64,000 nucleotides of DNA, from NCBI GenBank assembly GCA_947643665.1, contig CANRWW010000006.1, forward strand, positions 1 to 64,000, in the 5' to 3' direction. Position 1 is the first letter of the stretch; every line of letters starts with the position of its first letter. Under the pieces are notes generated by a model. That model saw only the letters and a program-made list of their open reading frames with translations, made no database searches and was not told the origin of the DNA. This document shows, piece after piece, positions 45,499-55,000 of the stretch. The DNA comes from an uncultured Porphyromonadaceae bacterium. GTDB lineage: Bacteria; Bacteroidota; Bacteroidia; Bacteroidales; Muribaculaceae. The position numbers were made by a program, and so were the translations under genes.

Positions 45499-47811
45499 TT
45501 ATTTCTTCTTTTTGCCCTGCTGTTGTTTCAGTTCGTTGCTGAACGAATATGGGAACGATTTCTCCTCTGAGCCGCGCAATGTGTTGGGTTTGTCAGACAT
45601 ATCGAAAGTAATGTAGGCACCGCGGTTGAGCTGCTCGTGGGTAAAGTAGTTGAGGTCATAGGGAGCGCCGTTTACCATTACTGCGTCAACATAGCAGTTC
45701 TTGCGGCTGTTATCCGGAGCTGTGATCACTATTTTGTGGCCGTTCTCCAGGTTCAAGGTCATTTTCTTGAACAGGGGAGTGCCGATGATATATTCGCCGC
45801 TTCCGGGGCATACCGGATAGAAGCCCATTGCTGAGAATACGTACCATGCCGAGGTCTGGCCGTTGTCCTCGTCGCCGCAATATCCGTCGGGAGTGGCAAG
45901 ATACATCTTGTCCATTACCTCGCGTACCCATTTCTGGGTCTTCCAGGGTTGGCCGGAATAGTTATAGAGATAAAGCATGTGCTGTACAGGCTGGTTGCCA
46001 TGCGCGTAGTTGCCCATGTTCATTATCTGCATCTCGCGGATTTCGTGGATCACTCCTCCGTAATAGCTGTCGTCGAACAGTGGCGGAACTGCCATTACCG
46101 AGTCCATCATCTGGTTGAATGTCTCTTTTCCACCCATCAGGTTTATCAGCCCCTGTGGGTCGTGGAATACACTCCAGGAATAATGCCAGCTGTTGCCTTC
46201 TGTGAAAGCGTCGCCCCATTTCAACGGGTTGAACGGGCTCTGGAATGTGCCGTCTTCGTTACGGCCACGCATCAGGTTGTGCTCTTTGTCAAAGAGGTTC
46301 TTGTAGTTCATCGCACGCTGTGCGTAAGGCTTCAGTTCTTTCTCAGACTTGCCGAGAGCCTTCCCGAGCTGGTATATGCACCAGTCGTCATATGCATACT
46401 CAAGTGTGCGTGCCGCGCTTTCGTTGATCCCTACGTTATAGGGCACATAGCCGAGTTTGTTGTAATATTCATGGCCGAGACGTCCTGTGGATGCTACTTG
46501 CGGGTGCACGTTGTTGGCTCCGTGTACCACGGCTTCCCAGATCGTCTCCTCGTCAAAGCCGCGCAGGCCGTTGAGCCATGCCTCGGCAACGATTGAAGCG
46601 GAGTTGTTGCCCACCATGCAGCCGCGGTGGCCGGGACTTGCCCATTCCGGCAGGAAACCGCTTTCCTTGAATGTGTTGGCAAGGCCTTCCTGCATTTTTT
46701 CGTTCATGGATGGATACATGAGGTTGAGGAAGGGGAACAAGCAGCGGAAAGTATCCCAGAAACCTGTGCCTGTGAACATGTATCCTGGCAATACTTTGCC
46801 GTTGAACGGGCTGTAATGCACCGGCTTGCCTTCTGCATCTATTTCATAGAAGCTCATAGGGAAGAGCACCGAACGGTACATGCATGAGTAGAAGGTGCGC
46901 AGGCGGTCTATGTCATTGTCTTCGACATCTATGCGACCGAGGATGTTGTTCCATGTGTCACGTCCTTTCTGTTCGATTGTGTCGAAATTGTCTTGTCCTA
47001 TTTCTCTGCGCAGATTGAGTTCTGCCTGTTCGAAGCTGATGAAGGAGGATGCGACACGGGCATTTACGATTTCACCTTTTTTTGTTTTGAAACCTATTAT
47101 GGCTCCGGCGTGGTTGCACTCTGCCTGGAGTGAGGAGGTGTTGATTTTGCCGTCGGAAACCGATGCTGTGTAAGTGAAAGGTTTGTCAAATTCTACGATG
47201 AAGTAGTTTCTGAAATTATCGGGTACGCCACCGCTATTTTTGGTGGTGTATCCCATTATTTTGTTCTCTCCGGGGATGATTTTTACATATGATCCGTTGT
47301 CAAGGGCGTCTACTACCACATATGCGTCATCTGTCTGCGGGAAAGTGAAACGGAGCATGGCAGCACGGTCTGTAGGGGTGATTTCTGCCACTACATCATG
47401 GTCTGCCAGGTATGCACGGTAGTAATAGGGCTTTGATACTTCTGCCTTGTGTGAGAACCAGCTGGCACGCTCATCCTGGTCGAACACCGGTTTGCCGGTT
47501 ACAGGCATGATGGCGAACTGCCCGTGGTCATTGATCCAGGGGCTGGGTTGGTGGGTCTGTTTGAAACCGCGGATTTTGTCGGCATCATAGGTATAAGCCC
47601 ATCCGTCGCCCATTTTGCCGGTCTGCGGGGTCCAGAAATTCATGCCCCAGGGCATCGCTATGGCCGGATAGGTATTGCCGGTGGAGAGGGAGTGCTTTGA
47701 CTGTGATCCGACCAGAGGGTTCACATAGTCTACGGGCGACTCTACAGCTCCCGCGCTTACTGCCATTCCGGCGGCAAGCGCTACAGTTGCTAAATGCTTT
47801 AAGTAGCTCAT
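45499..47811 (-). CDS. GH92-family mannosidase with Gln at the general-acid position
   Basis: A 770-aa secreted GH92 protein, signal peptide MSYLKHLATVALAAGMAVSAGA. Family landmarks: DYVNPLVGS, GNTYPAIAMPWGMNFWTPQT, GFWDTFRCLFPFLNLMYP, SGFLPEWASPGH, and GDEDNGQTSAWYVFSAMGFYPV near the C-terminus. The conserved G-N-E-P motif that carries the catalytic acid in alpha-mannosidases reads G-N-Q-P here (Gln ~607, codon at 45991-45993). As I recall, a Gln at this site is known from a GH92 that cleaves mannose-1-phosphate-6-mannose, where the phosphate leaving group needs no acid. ATG 47811 is chosen since the signal peptide starts there. Confidence 0.9.
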   Translation of the reverse strand: MSYLKHLATVALAAGMAVSAGAVESPVDYVNPLVGSQSKHSLSTGNTYPAIAMPWGMNFWTPQTGKMGDGWAYTYDADKIRGFKQTHQPSPWINDHGQFAIMPVTGKPVFDQDERASWFSHKAEVSKPYYYRAYLADHDVVAEITPTDRAAMLRFTFPQTDDAYVVVDALDNGSYVKIIPGENKIMGYTTKNSGGVPDNFRNYFIVEFDKPFTYTASVSDGKINTSSLQAECNHAGAIIGFKTKKGEIVNARVASSFISFEQAELNLRREIGQDNFDTIEQKGRDTWNNILGRIDVEDNDIDRLRTFYSCMYRSVLFPMSFYEIDAEGKPVHYSPFNGKVLPGYMFTGTGFWDTFRCLFPFLNLMYPSMNEKMQEGLANTFKESGFLPEWASPGHRGCMVGNNSASIVAEAWLNGLRGFDEETIWEAVVHGANNVHPQVASTGRLGHEYYNKLGYVPYNVGINESAARTLEYAYDDWCIYQLGKALGKSEKELKPYAQRAMNYKNLFDKEHNLMRGRNEDGTFQSPFNPLKWGDAFTEGNSWHYSWSVFHDPQGLINLMGGKETFNQMMDSVMAVPPLFDDSYYGGVIHEIREMQIMNMGNYAHGNQPVQHMLYLYNYSGQPWKTQKWVREVMDKMYLATPDGYCGDEDNGQTSAWYVFSAMGFYPVCPGSGEYIIGTPLFKKMTLNLENGHKIVITAPDNSRKNCYVDAVMVNGAPYDLNYFTHEQLNRGAYITFDMSDKPNTLRGSEEKSFPYSFSNELKQQQGKKKK

Positions 47812-47830
47812 TATGGTTTGTTTGAATAGT

Positions 47831-47874
47831 AAGTTTGTCAACTAAACCGATTGAAGCATTTAGTTGACAAACTT
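47831..47874 (-). promoter_or_regulatory. 16-bp perfect inverted repeat upstream of GH92
   Basis: Arms 47831-47846 and 47859-47874 (tttagttgacaaactt and its complement) with a 12-nt spacer, between the DUF4965 gene and the GH92 start. No U-run follows on the minus strand, so it looks like an mRNA processing/stabilising hairpin or an operator rather than a terminator. Confidence 0.6.
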
Positions 47875-47899
47875 ATGATGGTTACTGTTTTATGTAATT

Positions 47900-50389
47900 T
47901 TATTTATTGGCGTTCTGATGTTCGAGCATCTTGATGAAGTATCCGCCTACAACTGCACGTGCCATGAAACCGCGGCGGTGGTCATTGTCGGTAAATACCC
48001 AGTCGCTCATCGGCACACGGTCAACAGTCTCATTGTAGAAGCTGTGGAGCGGGGCGATGAAGGTTTCGAACGATTCCTGGTCGGGAGCCATGGTAGCTGT
48101 CCATACGATCCAGTCGCTCTTTGTGTAGCTTTCGCGGTTGTCAAGAGGCAGGCCGTATTTGTTCTGGCGTGTCTTGTAATAAGCGATTTCTTTGTCTACG
48201 ATCTCTTTGGGGAATACATTCAGGCCAAGCAGCTTGTCCCATACGAGATTGTATTTCTGGCTCCAGGTGCCCTCTTTGTCGAAGGTCAGGCGGTAGTGGT
48301 CGCCGTCGTTAGCCATTTGTTCCCACTTGGCTGCATAGTCGCGGGCTATCTTGTAGTACTTTTCAGCTACCTCTGTCAGACCCTGCATTTCTGCCATTTG
48401 CGCGTATGCGGCAATGGCTACGATTGCTTTGGCAGAGAGGTTTACGTTGTGTGCGAAGTGGCCTGCGAAGTCGTCGGTGCAAAGCTGGTTCTCAGGATCA
48501 AGGCCATATTCTACCAGATAGTCAACCCATGTGGTGAGGGTTTTCCAGTGTTTCTTTGCATATTCGGGGCTGTTTTCCTGCTGGCATACGGCATCGGTGA
48601 TGATGATCATGTTACCACCCTCTTCAATAGGCATGTCGCCTCCGTAAGTCTGGCCGTTGGCCTGGGGATATGTGCCTACGTCGTGCGCGGGGAAAGGTTT
48701 CTCCCAACGTCCGCTCTCGCTGTATTCATATATGAAGTTCATCAAGCCTTTGGCGAGTTCAGGGTTGTAGTAAAGGAAGAAAGGTGCTGAAGGGTAGGTG
48801 ATATCAACAGTACCGATGGAACCGTTGGAGTCGTTCTCCTTTGAGAACATGAGGATTTCGCCTGAAGGAGATTCCACGAGCTTGTGGGCTGCCAGTGTTT
48901 GGCGGTAAGCCAATGCGCAGAGTTCGGCGTATTTCTTGCCGCCGGCTGCAGTCGCATCTTCCATGAGCTGTTTGTCAAAGGCATAGCAACGGTCAATCAG
49001 TTTGTCATATTCGGCATTTGCAGCTGCAAACTGGCTTTCGATGGTCTTGGAGCCGTCGCGGTTCCAGTAAGGACGCAGGTTTTCGCCGAAGTACTGTATT
49101 GAGTATTTGTCGTCATAGCCGATCATGATTTTGCCTGTGGCTGATTTTACTTCACCAAGGTCACATACGAGAGCCATCTGTCCTTCGGCATCCTCGCCTG
49201 AGGTTGTGTCGGAGAGCTTTTCACCTTTCACGAAGTTCGCACGGAGGGCGTCAGCACCGCCAACACCGTATGTGGTGTTTTCTGAAGGTGCTGCCATATA
49301 GAAGTGTCCCCAGTCAATGCGCACATGGTCGCCCCGTTTTGCGAGTGTGTTCTGCTCCTTGCTTCCGCTCTTCAGATATACGAGGCCATCTTTTTCGTAT
49401 GCTTCGGTGGATGATGCCTGGTAAGGCTGGTCAAGTGCCCAGCGGGGAGATGCTTCAAAGTAGATTTCCACATCGTGGTCTTTCCCGTCATTGGAATCTA
49501 CGGTATAGGTCATATAGTTCACCGGACGGCTGAGAAGGTCAAGATCGTCCATGAACATGGGGGCTGAGAATGTCAGCGCGAGGTTCACGTCACCACAAGT
49601 GAATGTATAGTGTGTCTGTGTGGCCTGTACGTCGACAGAAGTCTGGTCTGCTGTACGGTCAAAAGAAGTGTTGGCTTCTTTCGGTACGAGGAGGCCGAAA
49701 TCCAGCAGGCCGTTGCCTACAGGGTTGATACATTCTGCGGCAATTGTGTTTGTGCCTTCACGGAGTGCCGCACGGGCTTTGTCATCAAGTTTTATTACTT
49801 TGTTTTTATTGCATACGGGGCCGGTGCTGTATATTTGGGTGCCGTTGATGTAGAATACGGCATCGTCATCGTTTGAGAATTCAAGATATACAGGACGGTT
49901 GCCGAGCTTTTCGGTTATGTCAACTGTGCGGCGTACCCATATTTCGCGGGTTCCCCATTGTGTTTTTGCAGTCGGTTCATTTTCCATTGTGCCGAATGCG
50001 CCGCGGTCGCTCTTCCATTTTGAATCATCGAAGTTTTCGGCAGTCCAGTTGTCTGCGGGCTTCTCTGTAGTCCAGCGGCCTGTCCAGTCTGCTTGCTGTG
50101 ATGTGGGCACGATAGGTTTCATCTCCTGTTCTTCAAGACCCATGAAGCGATAGGGGACACCATCTACTTTCAGGACGCCGATGAACGGGAAGCCTATGCC
50201 TGTCCAATGCATTACGGACGATTCATAAAGCTGATCTGTTGGTGACCATGCACTTGTGTATGGGTCAATGGTTACCAATGGGTAAGCCGGTGCCCTCAGG
50301 TCATTTTTGATTACCTCATGTGTGGCGCTTCCAGAGCCGCAAGAGATGAGGCATGGTGCGAGCAGTGTCGCGAGAACCAGTTTTTTCAT
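47900..50389 (-). CDS. DUF4965/glutaminase-family lipoprotein
   Basis: An 829-aa surface or periplasmic lipoprotein (lipobox LISC, Cys ~17). Its order resembles the fungal glutaminase GtaA-like family of Bacteroidetes: an N-terminal DUF4964-like start (RAPAYPLVTIDPYTSAWS), a galactose-binding-like insert (~105-235, WTGRWTTEKPADNW to DFGLLVP), a DUF5127-like beta domain (~250-460), and a six-hairpin (alpha/alpha) DUF4965/DUF1793 domain (~490-825) with FSKENDSNGSIGTVDITYPS, NQLCTDDFAGHFAHNVNLS and GLPLDNRESYTKSDW. It sits between GH76 and GH92 and may be a glycan-active enzyme rather than a glutaminase; activity is unproven. Confidence 0.82.
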   Translation of the reverse strand: MKKLVLATLLAPCLISCGSGSATHEVIKNDLRAPAYPLVTIDPYTSAWSPTDQLYESSVMHWTGIGFPFIGVLKVDGVPYRFMGLEEQEMKPIVPTSQQADWTGRWTTEKPADNWTAENFDDSKWKSDRGAFGTMENEPTAKTQWGTREIWVRRTVDITEKLGNRPVYLEFSNDDDAVFYINGTQIYSTGPVCNKNKVIKLDDKARAALREGTNTIAAECINPVGNGLLDFGLLVPKEANTSFDRTADQTSVDVQATQTHYTFTCGDVNLALTFSAPMFMDDLDLLSRPVNYMTYTVDSNDGKDHDVEIYFEASPRWALDQPYQASSTEAYEKDGLVYLKSGSKEQNTLAKRGDHVRIDWGHFYMAAPSENTTYGVGGADALRANFVKGEKLSDTTSGEDAEGQMALVCDLGEVKSATGKIMIGYDDKYSIQYFGENLRPYWNRDGSKTIESQFAAANAEYDKLIDRCYAFDKQLMEDATAAGGKKYAELCALAYRQTLAAHKLVESPSGEILMFSKENDSNGSIGTVDITYPSAPFFLYYNPELAKGLMNFIYEYSESGRWEKPFPAHDVGTYPQANGQTYGGDMPIEEGGNMIIITDAVCQQENSPEYAKKHWKTLTTWVDYLVEYGLDPENQLCTDDFAGHFAHNVNLSAKAIVAIAAYAQMAEMQGLTEVAEKYYKIARDYAAKWEQMANDGDHYRLTFDKEGTWSQKYNLVWDKLLGLNVFPKEIVDKEIAYYKTRQNKYGLPLDNRESYTKSDWIVWTATMAPDQESFETFIAPLHSFYNETVDRVPMSDWVFTDNDHRRGFMARAVVGGYFIKMLEHQNANK

Positions 50390-50494
50390 GTTATATGTCA
50401 GTTAGTTAGTTGTTGTCGTTGTGATGCGCTGATTTATTGCAATAATATTTATCAGTATGATGGTGCGGTTTGGGAGCTTCGGTTTCCAAAGTCC

Positions 50495-51844
50495 TTATTT
50501 CTTCCCCTTCACTAGCACTTGCGGCGCTATTGCAAGCATCATTGCAGGCACGGAGGATGCGGCATAACTACCGATCATGTTTTCATCAGTGGTGGGCTTC
50601 CAGGACTCTCCGTCGCAAATGTTCCGGTTGCGGTCGCGGTTTTTCCAACCTTCCTCTATGTTGTGCACAATGAATTGGCGATACTGTGGCTGGCCGCATT
50701 CATCGGTGAGTATTTTCATGTATTCAACCCATATAGCAGGATAAACACCTTGTTCCAGGCTCCCTTGGTCGTAAGGCTTGCGATGGTTATGCGCCCATGG
50801 GAGCATACCATGTTCGGCAGACATCACATTGATGGAGTAGTCAGCTCCTTTCATGGCATTTCTTAGGTAGCGTTCGTCGCCGGTATTCAAATACAATAGT
50901 GCGGAAGCCCCTATGTATGTCCCCTGGTTGTAAATGAGCGGATGGCCTCCGGCATGGTCGCCATGGCGGCTGTCGTGTATCATGCCTGTGGTTGTGTCTG
51001 CAAGGTTTTTGGTGCTCCAGTCATAAATCTCTTTTGCCATTTCCAGATAACGCTCTTTGGTTTCGTAGTTGGGACGTTTGAACACGCCGTATTTGTTTCC
51101 CCACCAGGTGGCGTTGGGGTCTTCAGTGCGGTCTTCAGGGGCAGCTTCGTGCAGAAGCATGGCGGCTACGATTGTAGGGAAGTTAATGCACGACATTTTG
51201 CCGTGGCCGGCTTCGTTGGCCCGTGGAGCGTCAATCGGCTGCCATTGCCAGAACATGCCGCCGCCAAGTCCTTTTTCGGGATCTGCGTACGAACCTGTGT
51301 CGCCTACTCTAGGTGAGCCGTACCATACGCGGGCGAAACTTTTCTCTGCAAGTGTGCGGTAAAGTTCGTTGCCGGTGGCAAGATAAGCGCGTGCCATCGT
51401 TATTGTCCACCACTGTATGTCGTCATATATGAACCATCCTCGGTTCAGGTCGCAGTCGTCGAAATCGAAATTGAGGTAGTGGGCTATGTTTCCGTCAATA
51501 ATTTTGCCAAGGAGCTCGGAATATTCTTTTTCCCTTTTTTTATCTCCTGATTTTTTTGCGAACTCCACGGCATTTATCGCCATGTCAACATACATTGGCT
51601 GGCACCATATCGCGGCAGCGCCTCTGTCGCGTCCTTTGGCGGCGTGGTCGCGGTCCGTGTTTTTGTAGATATACTTGTTCCGGTCAAGGTATACGTCGTT
51701 GAAAGCATCGTATGCGGTCCATACATCGGATACTGTAATTCCTGTCGCTGTTTCAGAGGTTTTATCGGATGTATTTGTCTTTGCATTTGTTCCGATGCAG
51801 ATTGCCGCGCTTGTGATGGCAGCCAGCAGAAACTTGTAATTCAT
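50495..51844 (-). CDS. GH76-family (alpha-1,6-mannanase-like) glycosidase
   Basis: A 449-aa secreted protein, signal peptide NYKFLLAAITSAAICIGTNA. The (alpha/alpha)6 GH76 features are the paired catalytic aspartates in WFIYDDIQWWTITMARAYL (~138-139) and the substrate-groove segments GGMFWQWQPID (~204-214) and PLIYNQGTYIGASALLY. GH76 enzymes cut alpha-1,6-mannan backbones, including yeast cell-wall mannan, and also remodel GPI-linked mannan. It is the first gene of the minus-strand operon running to GH43, with a promoter-like element ~30 nt upstream. Confidence 0.85.
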   Translation of the reverse strand: MNYKFLLAAITSAAICIGTNAKTNTSDKTSETATGITVSDVWTAYDAFNDVYLDRNKYIYKNTDRDHAAKGRDRGAAAIWCQPMYVDMAINAVEFAKKSGDKKREKEYSELLGKIIDGNIAHYLNFDFDDCDLNRGWFIYDDIQWWTITMARAYLATGNELYRTLAEKSFARVWYGSPRVGDTGSYADPEKGLGGGMFWQWQPIDAPRANEAGHGKMSCINFPTIVAAMLLHEAAPEDRTEDPNATWWGNKYGVFKRPNYETKERYLEMAKEIYDWSTKNLADTTTGMIHDSRHGDHAGGHPLIYNQGTYIGASALLYLNTGDERYLRNAMKGADYSINVMSAEHGMLPWAHNHRKPYDQGSLEQGVYPAIWVEYMKILTDECGQPQYRQFIVHNIEEGWKNRDRNRNICDGESWKPTTDENMIGSYAASSVPAMMLAIAPQVLVKGKK

Positions 51845-51872
51845 GTTTTGACTATGATTGGTTTTGAGATTG

Positions 51873-51880
51873 TAAAGTTA
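51873..51880 (-). promoter_or_regulatory. -7-like element TAACTTTA before GH76
   Basis: On the minus strand TAACTTTA (one mismatch to TAnnTTTG) lies 29 nt before the GH76 start. It is the best candidate for the operon GH76 to GH43. Confidence 0.4.
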
Positions 51881-51982
51881 CGAAAAATAATCCGTATATG
51901 GAAGTTCAATCTTTTCCAGGATTGCTTAAATGCCGCTGATGATAGTAATATACATCAATGATAAGTTTTTATAGCCATTTTT

Positions 51983-52028
51983 AACAAAAAAACAGGGTCG
52001 CATTCCTGTTTTTGGAATGCGACCCTGT
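51983..52028 (-). terminator. intrinsic terminator of the DUF4965-GH2 gene
   Basis: A perfect 15-bp stem (51992-52006 / 52014-52028, acagggtcgcattcc) with a 7-nt loop, followed on the minus strand by TTTTTTTG. It separates the giant fusion gene from GH76. Confidence 0.88.
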
Positions 52029-52062
52029 ATCTGATTATCTCTTGGAACTGAATTGCATGCTT

Positions 52063-55000
52063 TTAGAACTTGCGTAGTTCCTTGCGTACGGTACCGTTGG
52101 CTTCTTTTATGATATTTACTCCCGATACCGGGCCATTGAGACGCATGCCCATGATGTTGTAATATTCAGCTTCACCGTTTGTTTTATCGCTTACAGGCAG
52201 GTCTGTCCCGGAGAAATTGCCGAAAACCTTTGAAAGATTGCCTGTGGCTTCTTTCAGGCCGTCTTCGTCAAATTTGATTATCTCGCGGTCATATGTCATG
52301 ATGCCGTTCACCTCGGTTTCCACGTCGGTGGTCTGGGTATATACAGCTGCGCTGTAGTTGATTTTTACGCCATCTTTTTCGTAACCTTTGGCAAGTTCGG
52401 CTATCTGGCCTGCCAGTTTTGTATATGCGGCCGTGATAGTGCGCGAATTTGTGTAGGTGTTGTAGGTCTGCGCGTCGCGTTCATACCAGCGGTGTCCGTT
52501 TATATTACGTCCAAGTCCGCCATATTCGCCGAGCACCATGGGACGGGTAGAGTCAAAGATCCTCTCTTCAAGCACTATCGGTTGCCCATAAGTGTGCTGG
52601 TCTACGAAAGTGCCTTCACCCAGACGGTAGTGGTTGCCGCCGCTCGCAGGGTTGACCAGACGGGTCGGGTCAAGTTCCTGTGTGAAATCTGTTATTTCAG
52701 CGGTCTTGAACTGTCCCCATGCTTCATTGAACGGTGTCCATACCACGATGCAAGGGTTGGAATAGTGCTGGTCAATGATTTCTTTCCATTCGGCGCGGAA
52801 ATTTTTCTCCACTGTGGCATCCTGGTTGCAGTCATGCTCGTCATAATAGCGGTCTGTGACCCATCCTTCGTGTCCGCGGAACTGTGACGGCATATCCTGC
52901 CATACAAGCATTCCGAGACGATCGCAATGGTAATACCAGCGGCGTGGTTCCACTTTCATATGCTTGCGGATCATGTTGAATCCCCATTCTTTGGTCTTCT
53001 CTATGTCATAAAGAAGGGCTTCATCTGTCGGGGCTGTCAGGAGGCCGTCGGGCCAATAGCCCTGGTCAAGTGGTCCGAACTGGAATAAATCATCGTTGTT
53101 GAGTTGCAGGCGCCAGTATCCTTCGTCGTTTTTCGCATAGGAAATCTTGCGCATTGCTGCGTAGCTGTTTACTTCGTCAAGTGTCTCTCCTCCGTTGGCA
53201 AGTGTGACTGTCACATTGTAAAGGTAGGGATCGTTGGGATGCCAGAGGCGGGGAGAGGTAATGTCGAAAGTCACGCTTGCGTTGGCTGCGGCATCAACAC
53301 TTTTGCTGTCTATTACATTTTCGCCATCTTTGAGGGTTACGGTCACCGTACCTGAAGGAGTGCCTGTATAGGCCATGTCAAATTTCAGGGTGCTGTTGTC
53401 TACATCAGGGGTGATACGCAGGTCGTCAAGGTGGGCGTTGTCCACAGGTTCCATCCATACGCTCTGCCAGATCCCGGAAGTTGCTGTGTACCATATGCTG
53501 CCTCGTCCGTCGGGATAGCGGCGCTGTTTGCCGACTGGCTGGCGTCCTTCGTCTGTATTGTCTGTGACTTTTACATAAAGCGTGTGGGTGCCTTCTTTCG
53601 CACGGCTGGTTATGTCAACAGAAAAGGCTGTATGTCCGCCCGTGTGGCTTGCCACACGGTTGCGTGTGGTTGTCCCGTCAATGTAAACGTCGGCAACGTA
53701 GTCTACGGCTTCGAAGTTCAGTACGATGTTTTTACCGGACCATTCTTCAGGGATGGTTATCTCGCGTTTGTACCAGAGTACATGTCCAGGCTCTAGCGGG
53801 CGCATTACGCCCGAAAGGCTGGACTCAACGGGAAAAGGGACGAGTATCTTCCCCTCGTATTCTTTAGGTGCGGTGCCTGTGGTGAAAGCATAGTCCCAAA
53901 GCCCGTTAAGGCTCTGCCATTCATCTCTTGCCATCTGGGGGCGCGGATATTCGGGATGGGCATTGTCGGGAGATACGTCTGCTGCCCAGCGGGTCTTGAT
54001 ATGGTTGCCTTTAGGCTCCCATGCCACCTCTTCCTTTGTAGGTTTGATGCGGTCTACAAGTACTTTCATCCAGAGTCCGCCGATTACCGAGCGACCGCTG
54101 AAGTTGCAGGTTACACCCGTATGGGACTGGTAGTAGTCGCTCAAAGGAATGCGTGAGGTGGTTTCATTCATGTAATCCCAGTGGCGGTCTGAGAACTTGA
54201 GGAATGTTTCGGTGTCCGGTGCCATTGATGCTGTCCAGAAAATCCAGTCGCTCTTTGTCTGAAGGTCGCGGCTGTCAAGAGGCAATCCGTATTTCTGCTG
54301 TTTGCTCAGGTAGAATTTCAGTTCGCGGTCAAGCACTTCACGTGGGAAGAGGTTGTATCCCCATGCCACATCCCATAACATGTTGTATTTCTGGCTCCAG
54401 GTTCCTGATTTGTGGAATTCCATGCGGTAGTGGTCGCCGTCGCGTGCGTCTCCTTCCCAGATCAAAGCCATATCTTTGGCGGCTTGTTTGTATTTTTCAA
54501 TATCGCGTGTATTGCCGTCAATGTAAGGGATGAGTTCGGCATAGGCTCCGACAGCGAGGATTGCTTTTACAGAGAGGTTGGTATTCTGTTCGCTCGGACC
54601 CTTGAAGTCGTCGGTGCAAAGCTGGTTGCCGGGATTCTGTCCCTCTTTGCGGCAGAATTCCGCCCATGTGCGAAGTACATTCCGATATGGTTTGAGCCAT
54701 TCTCCATCGCCGGTGAGGCGGCATATGGCGTTCGCAAGTATCAGTACGTTGGCAGATTCTTCCAGTGGCATGGAGTCGCCGTATACCATTCCATTGGCGC
54801 GCGGGTAGATTCCGAGGTCGTGGGCTGCGCAGTTTTTCCCTTTGCGTTCGTCGCTGAGTGCGTAGTCAAGGATTGAGAATATCATGCCTTTCTGCAGGTC
54901 TATGTTGTAGAGAAGGTAGATCGGGCATTCGGGGTAGGTAAGGTCCATTGTATTCACAAAACCTCCCGATTTGTTTTCTTTAGAGAAATACAGCGTTTTG

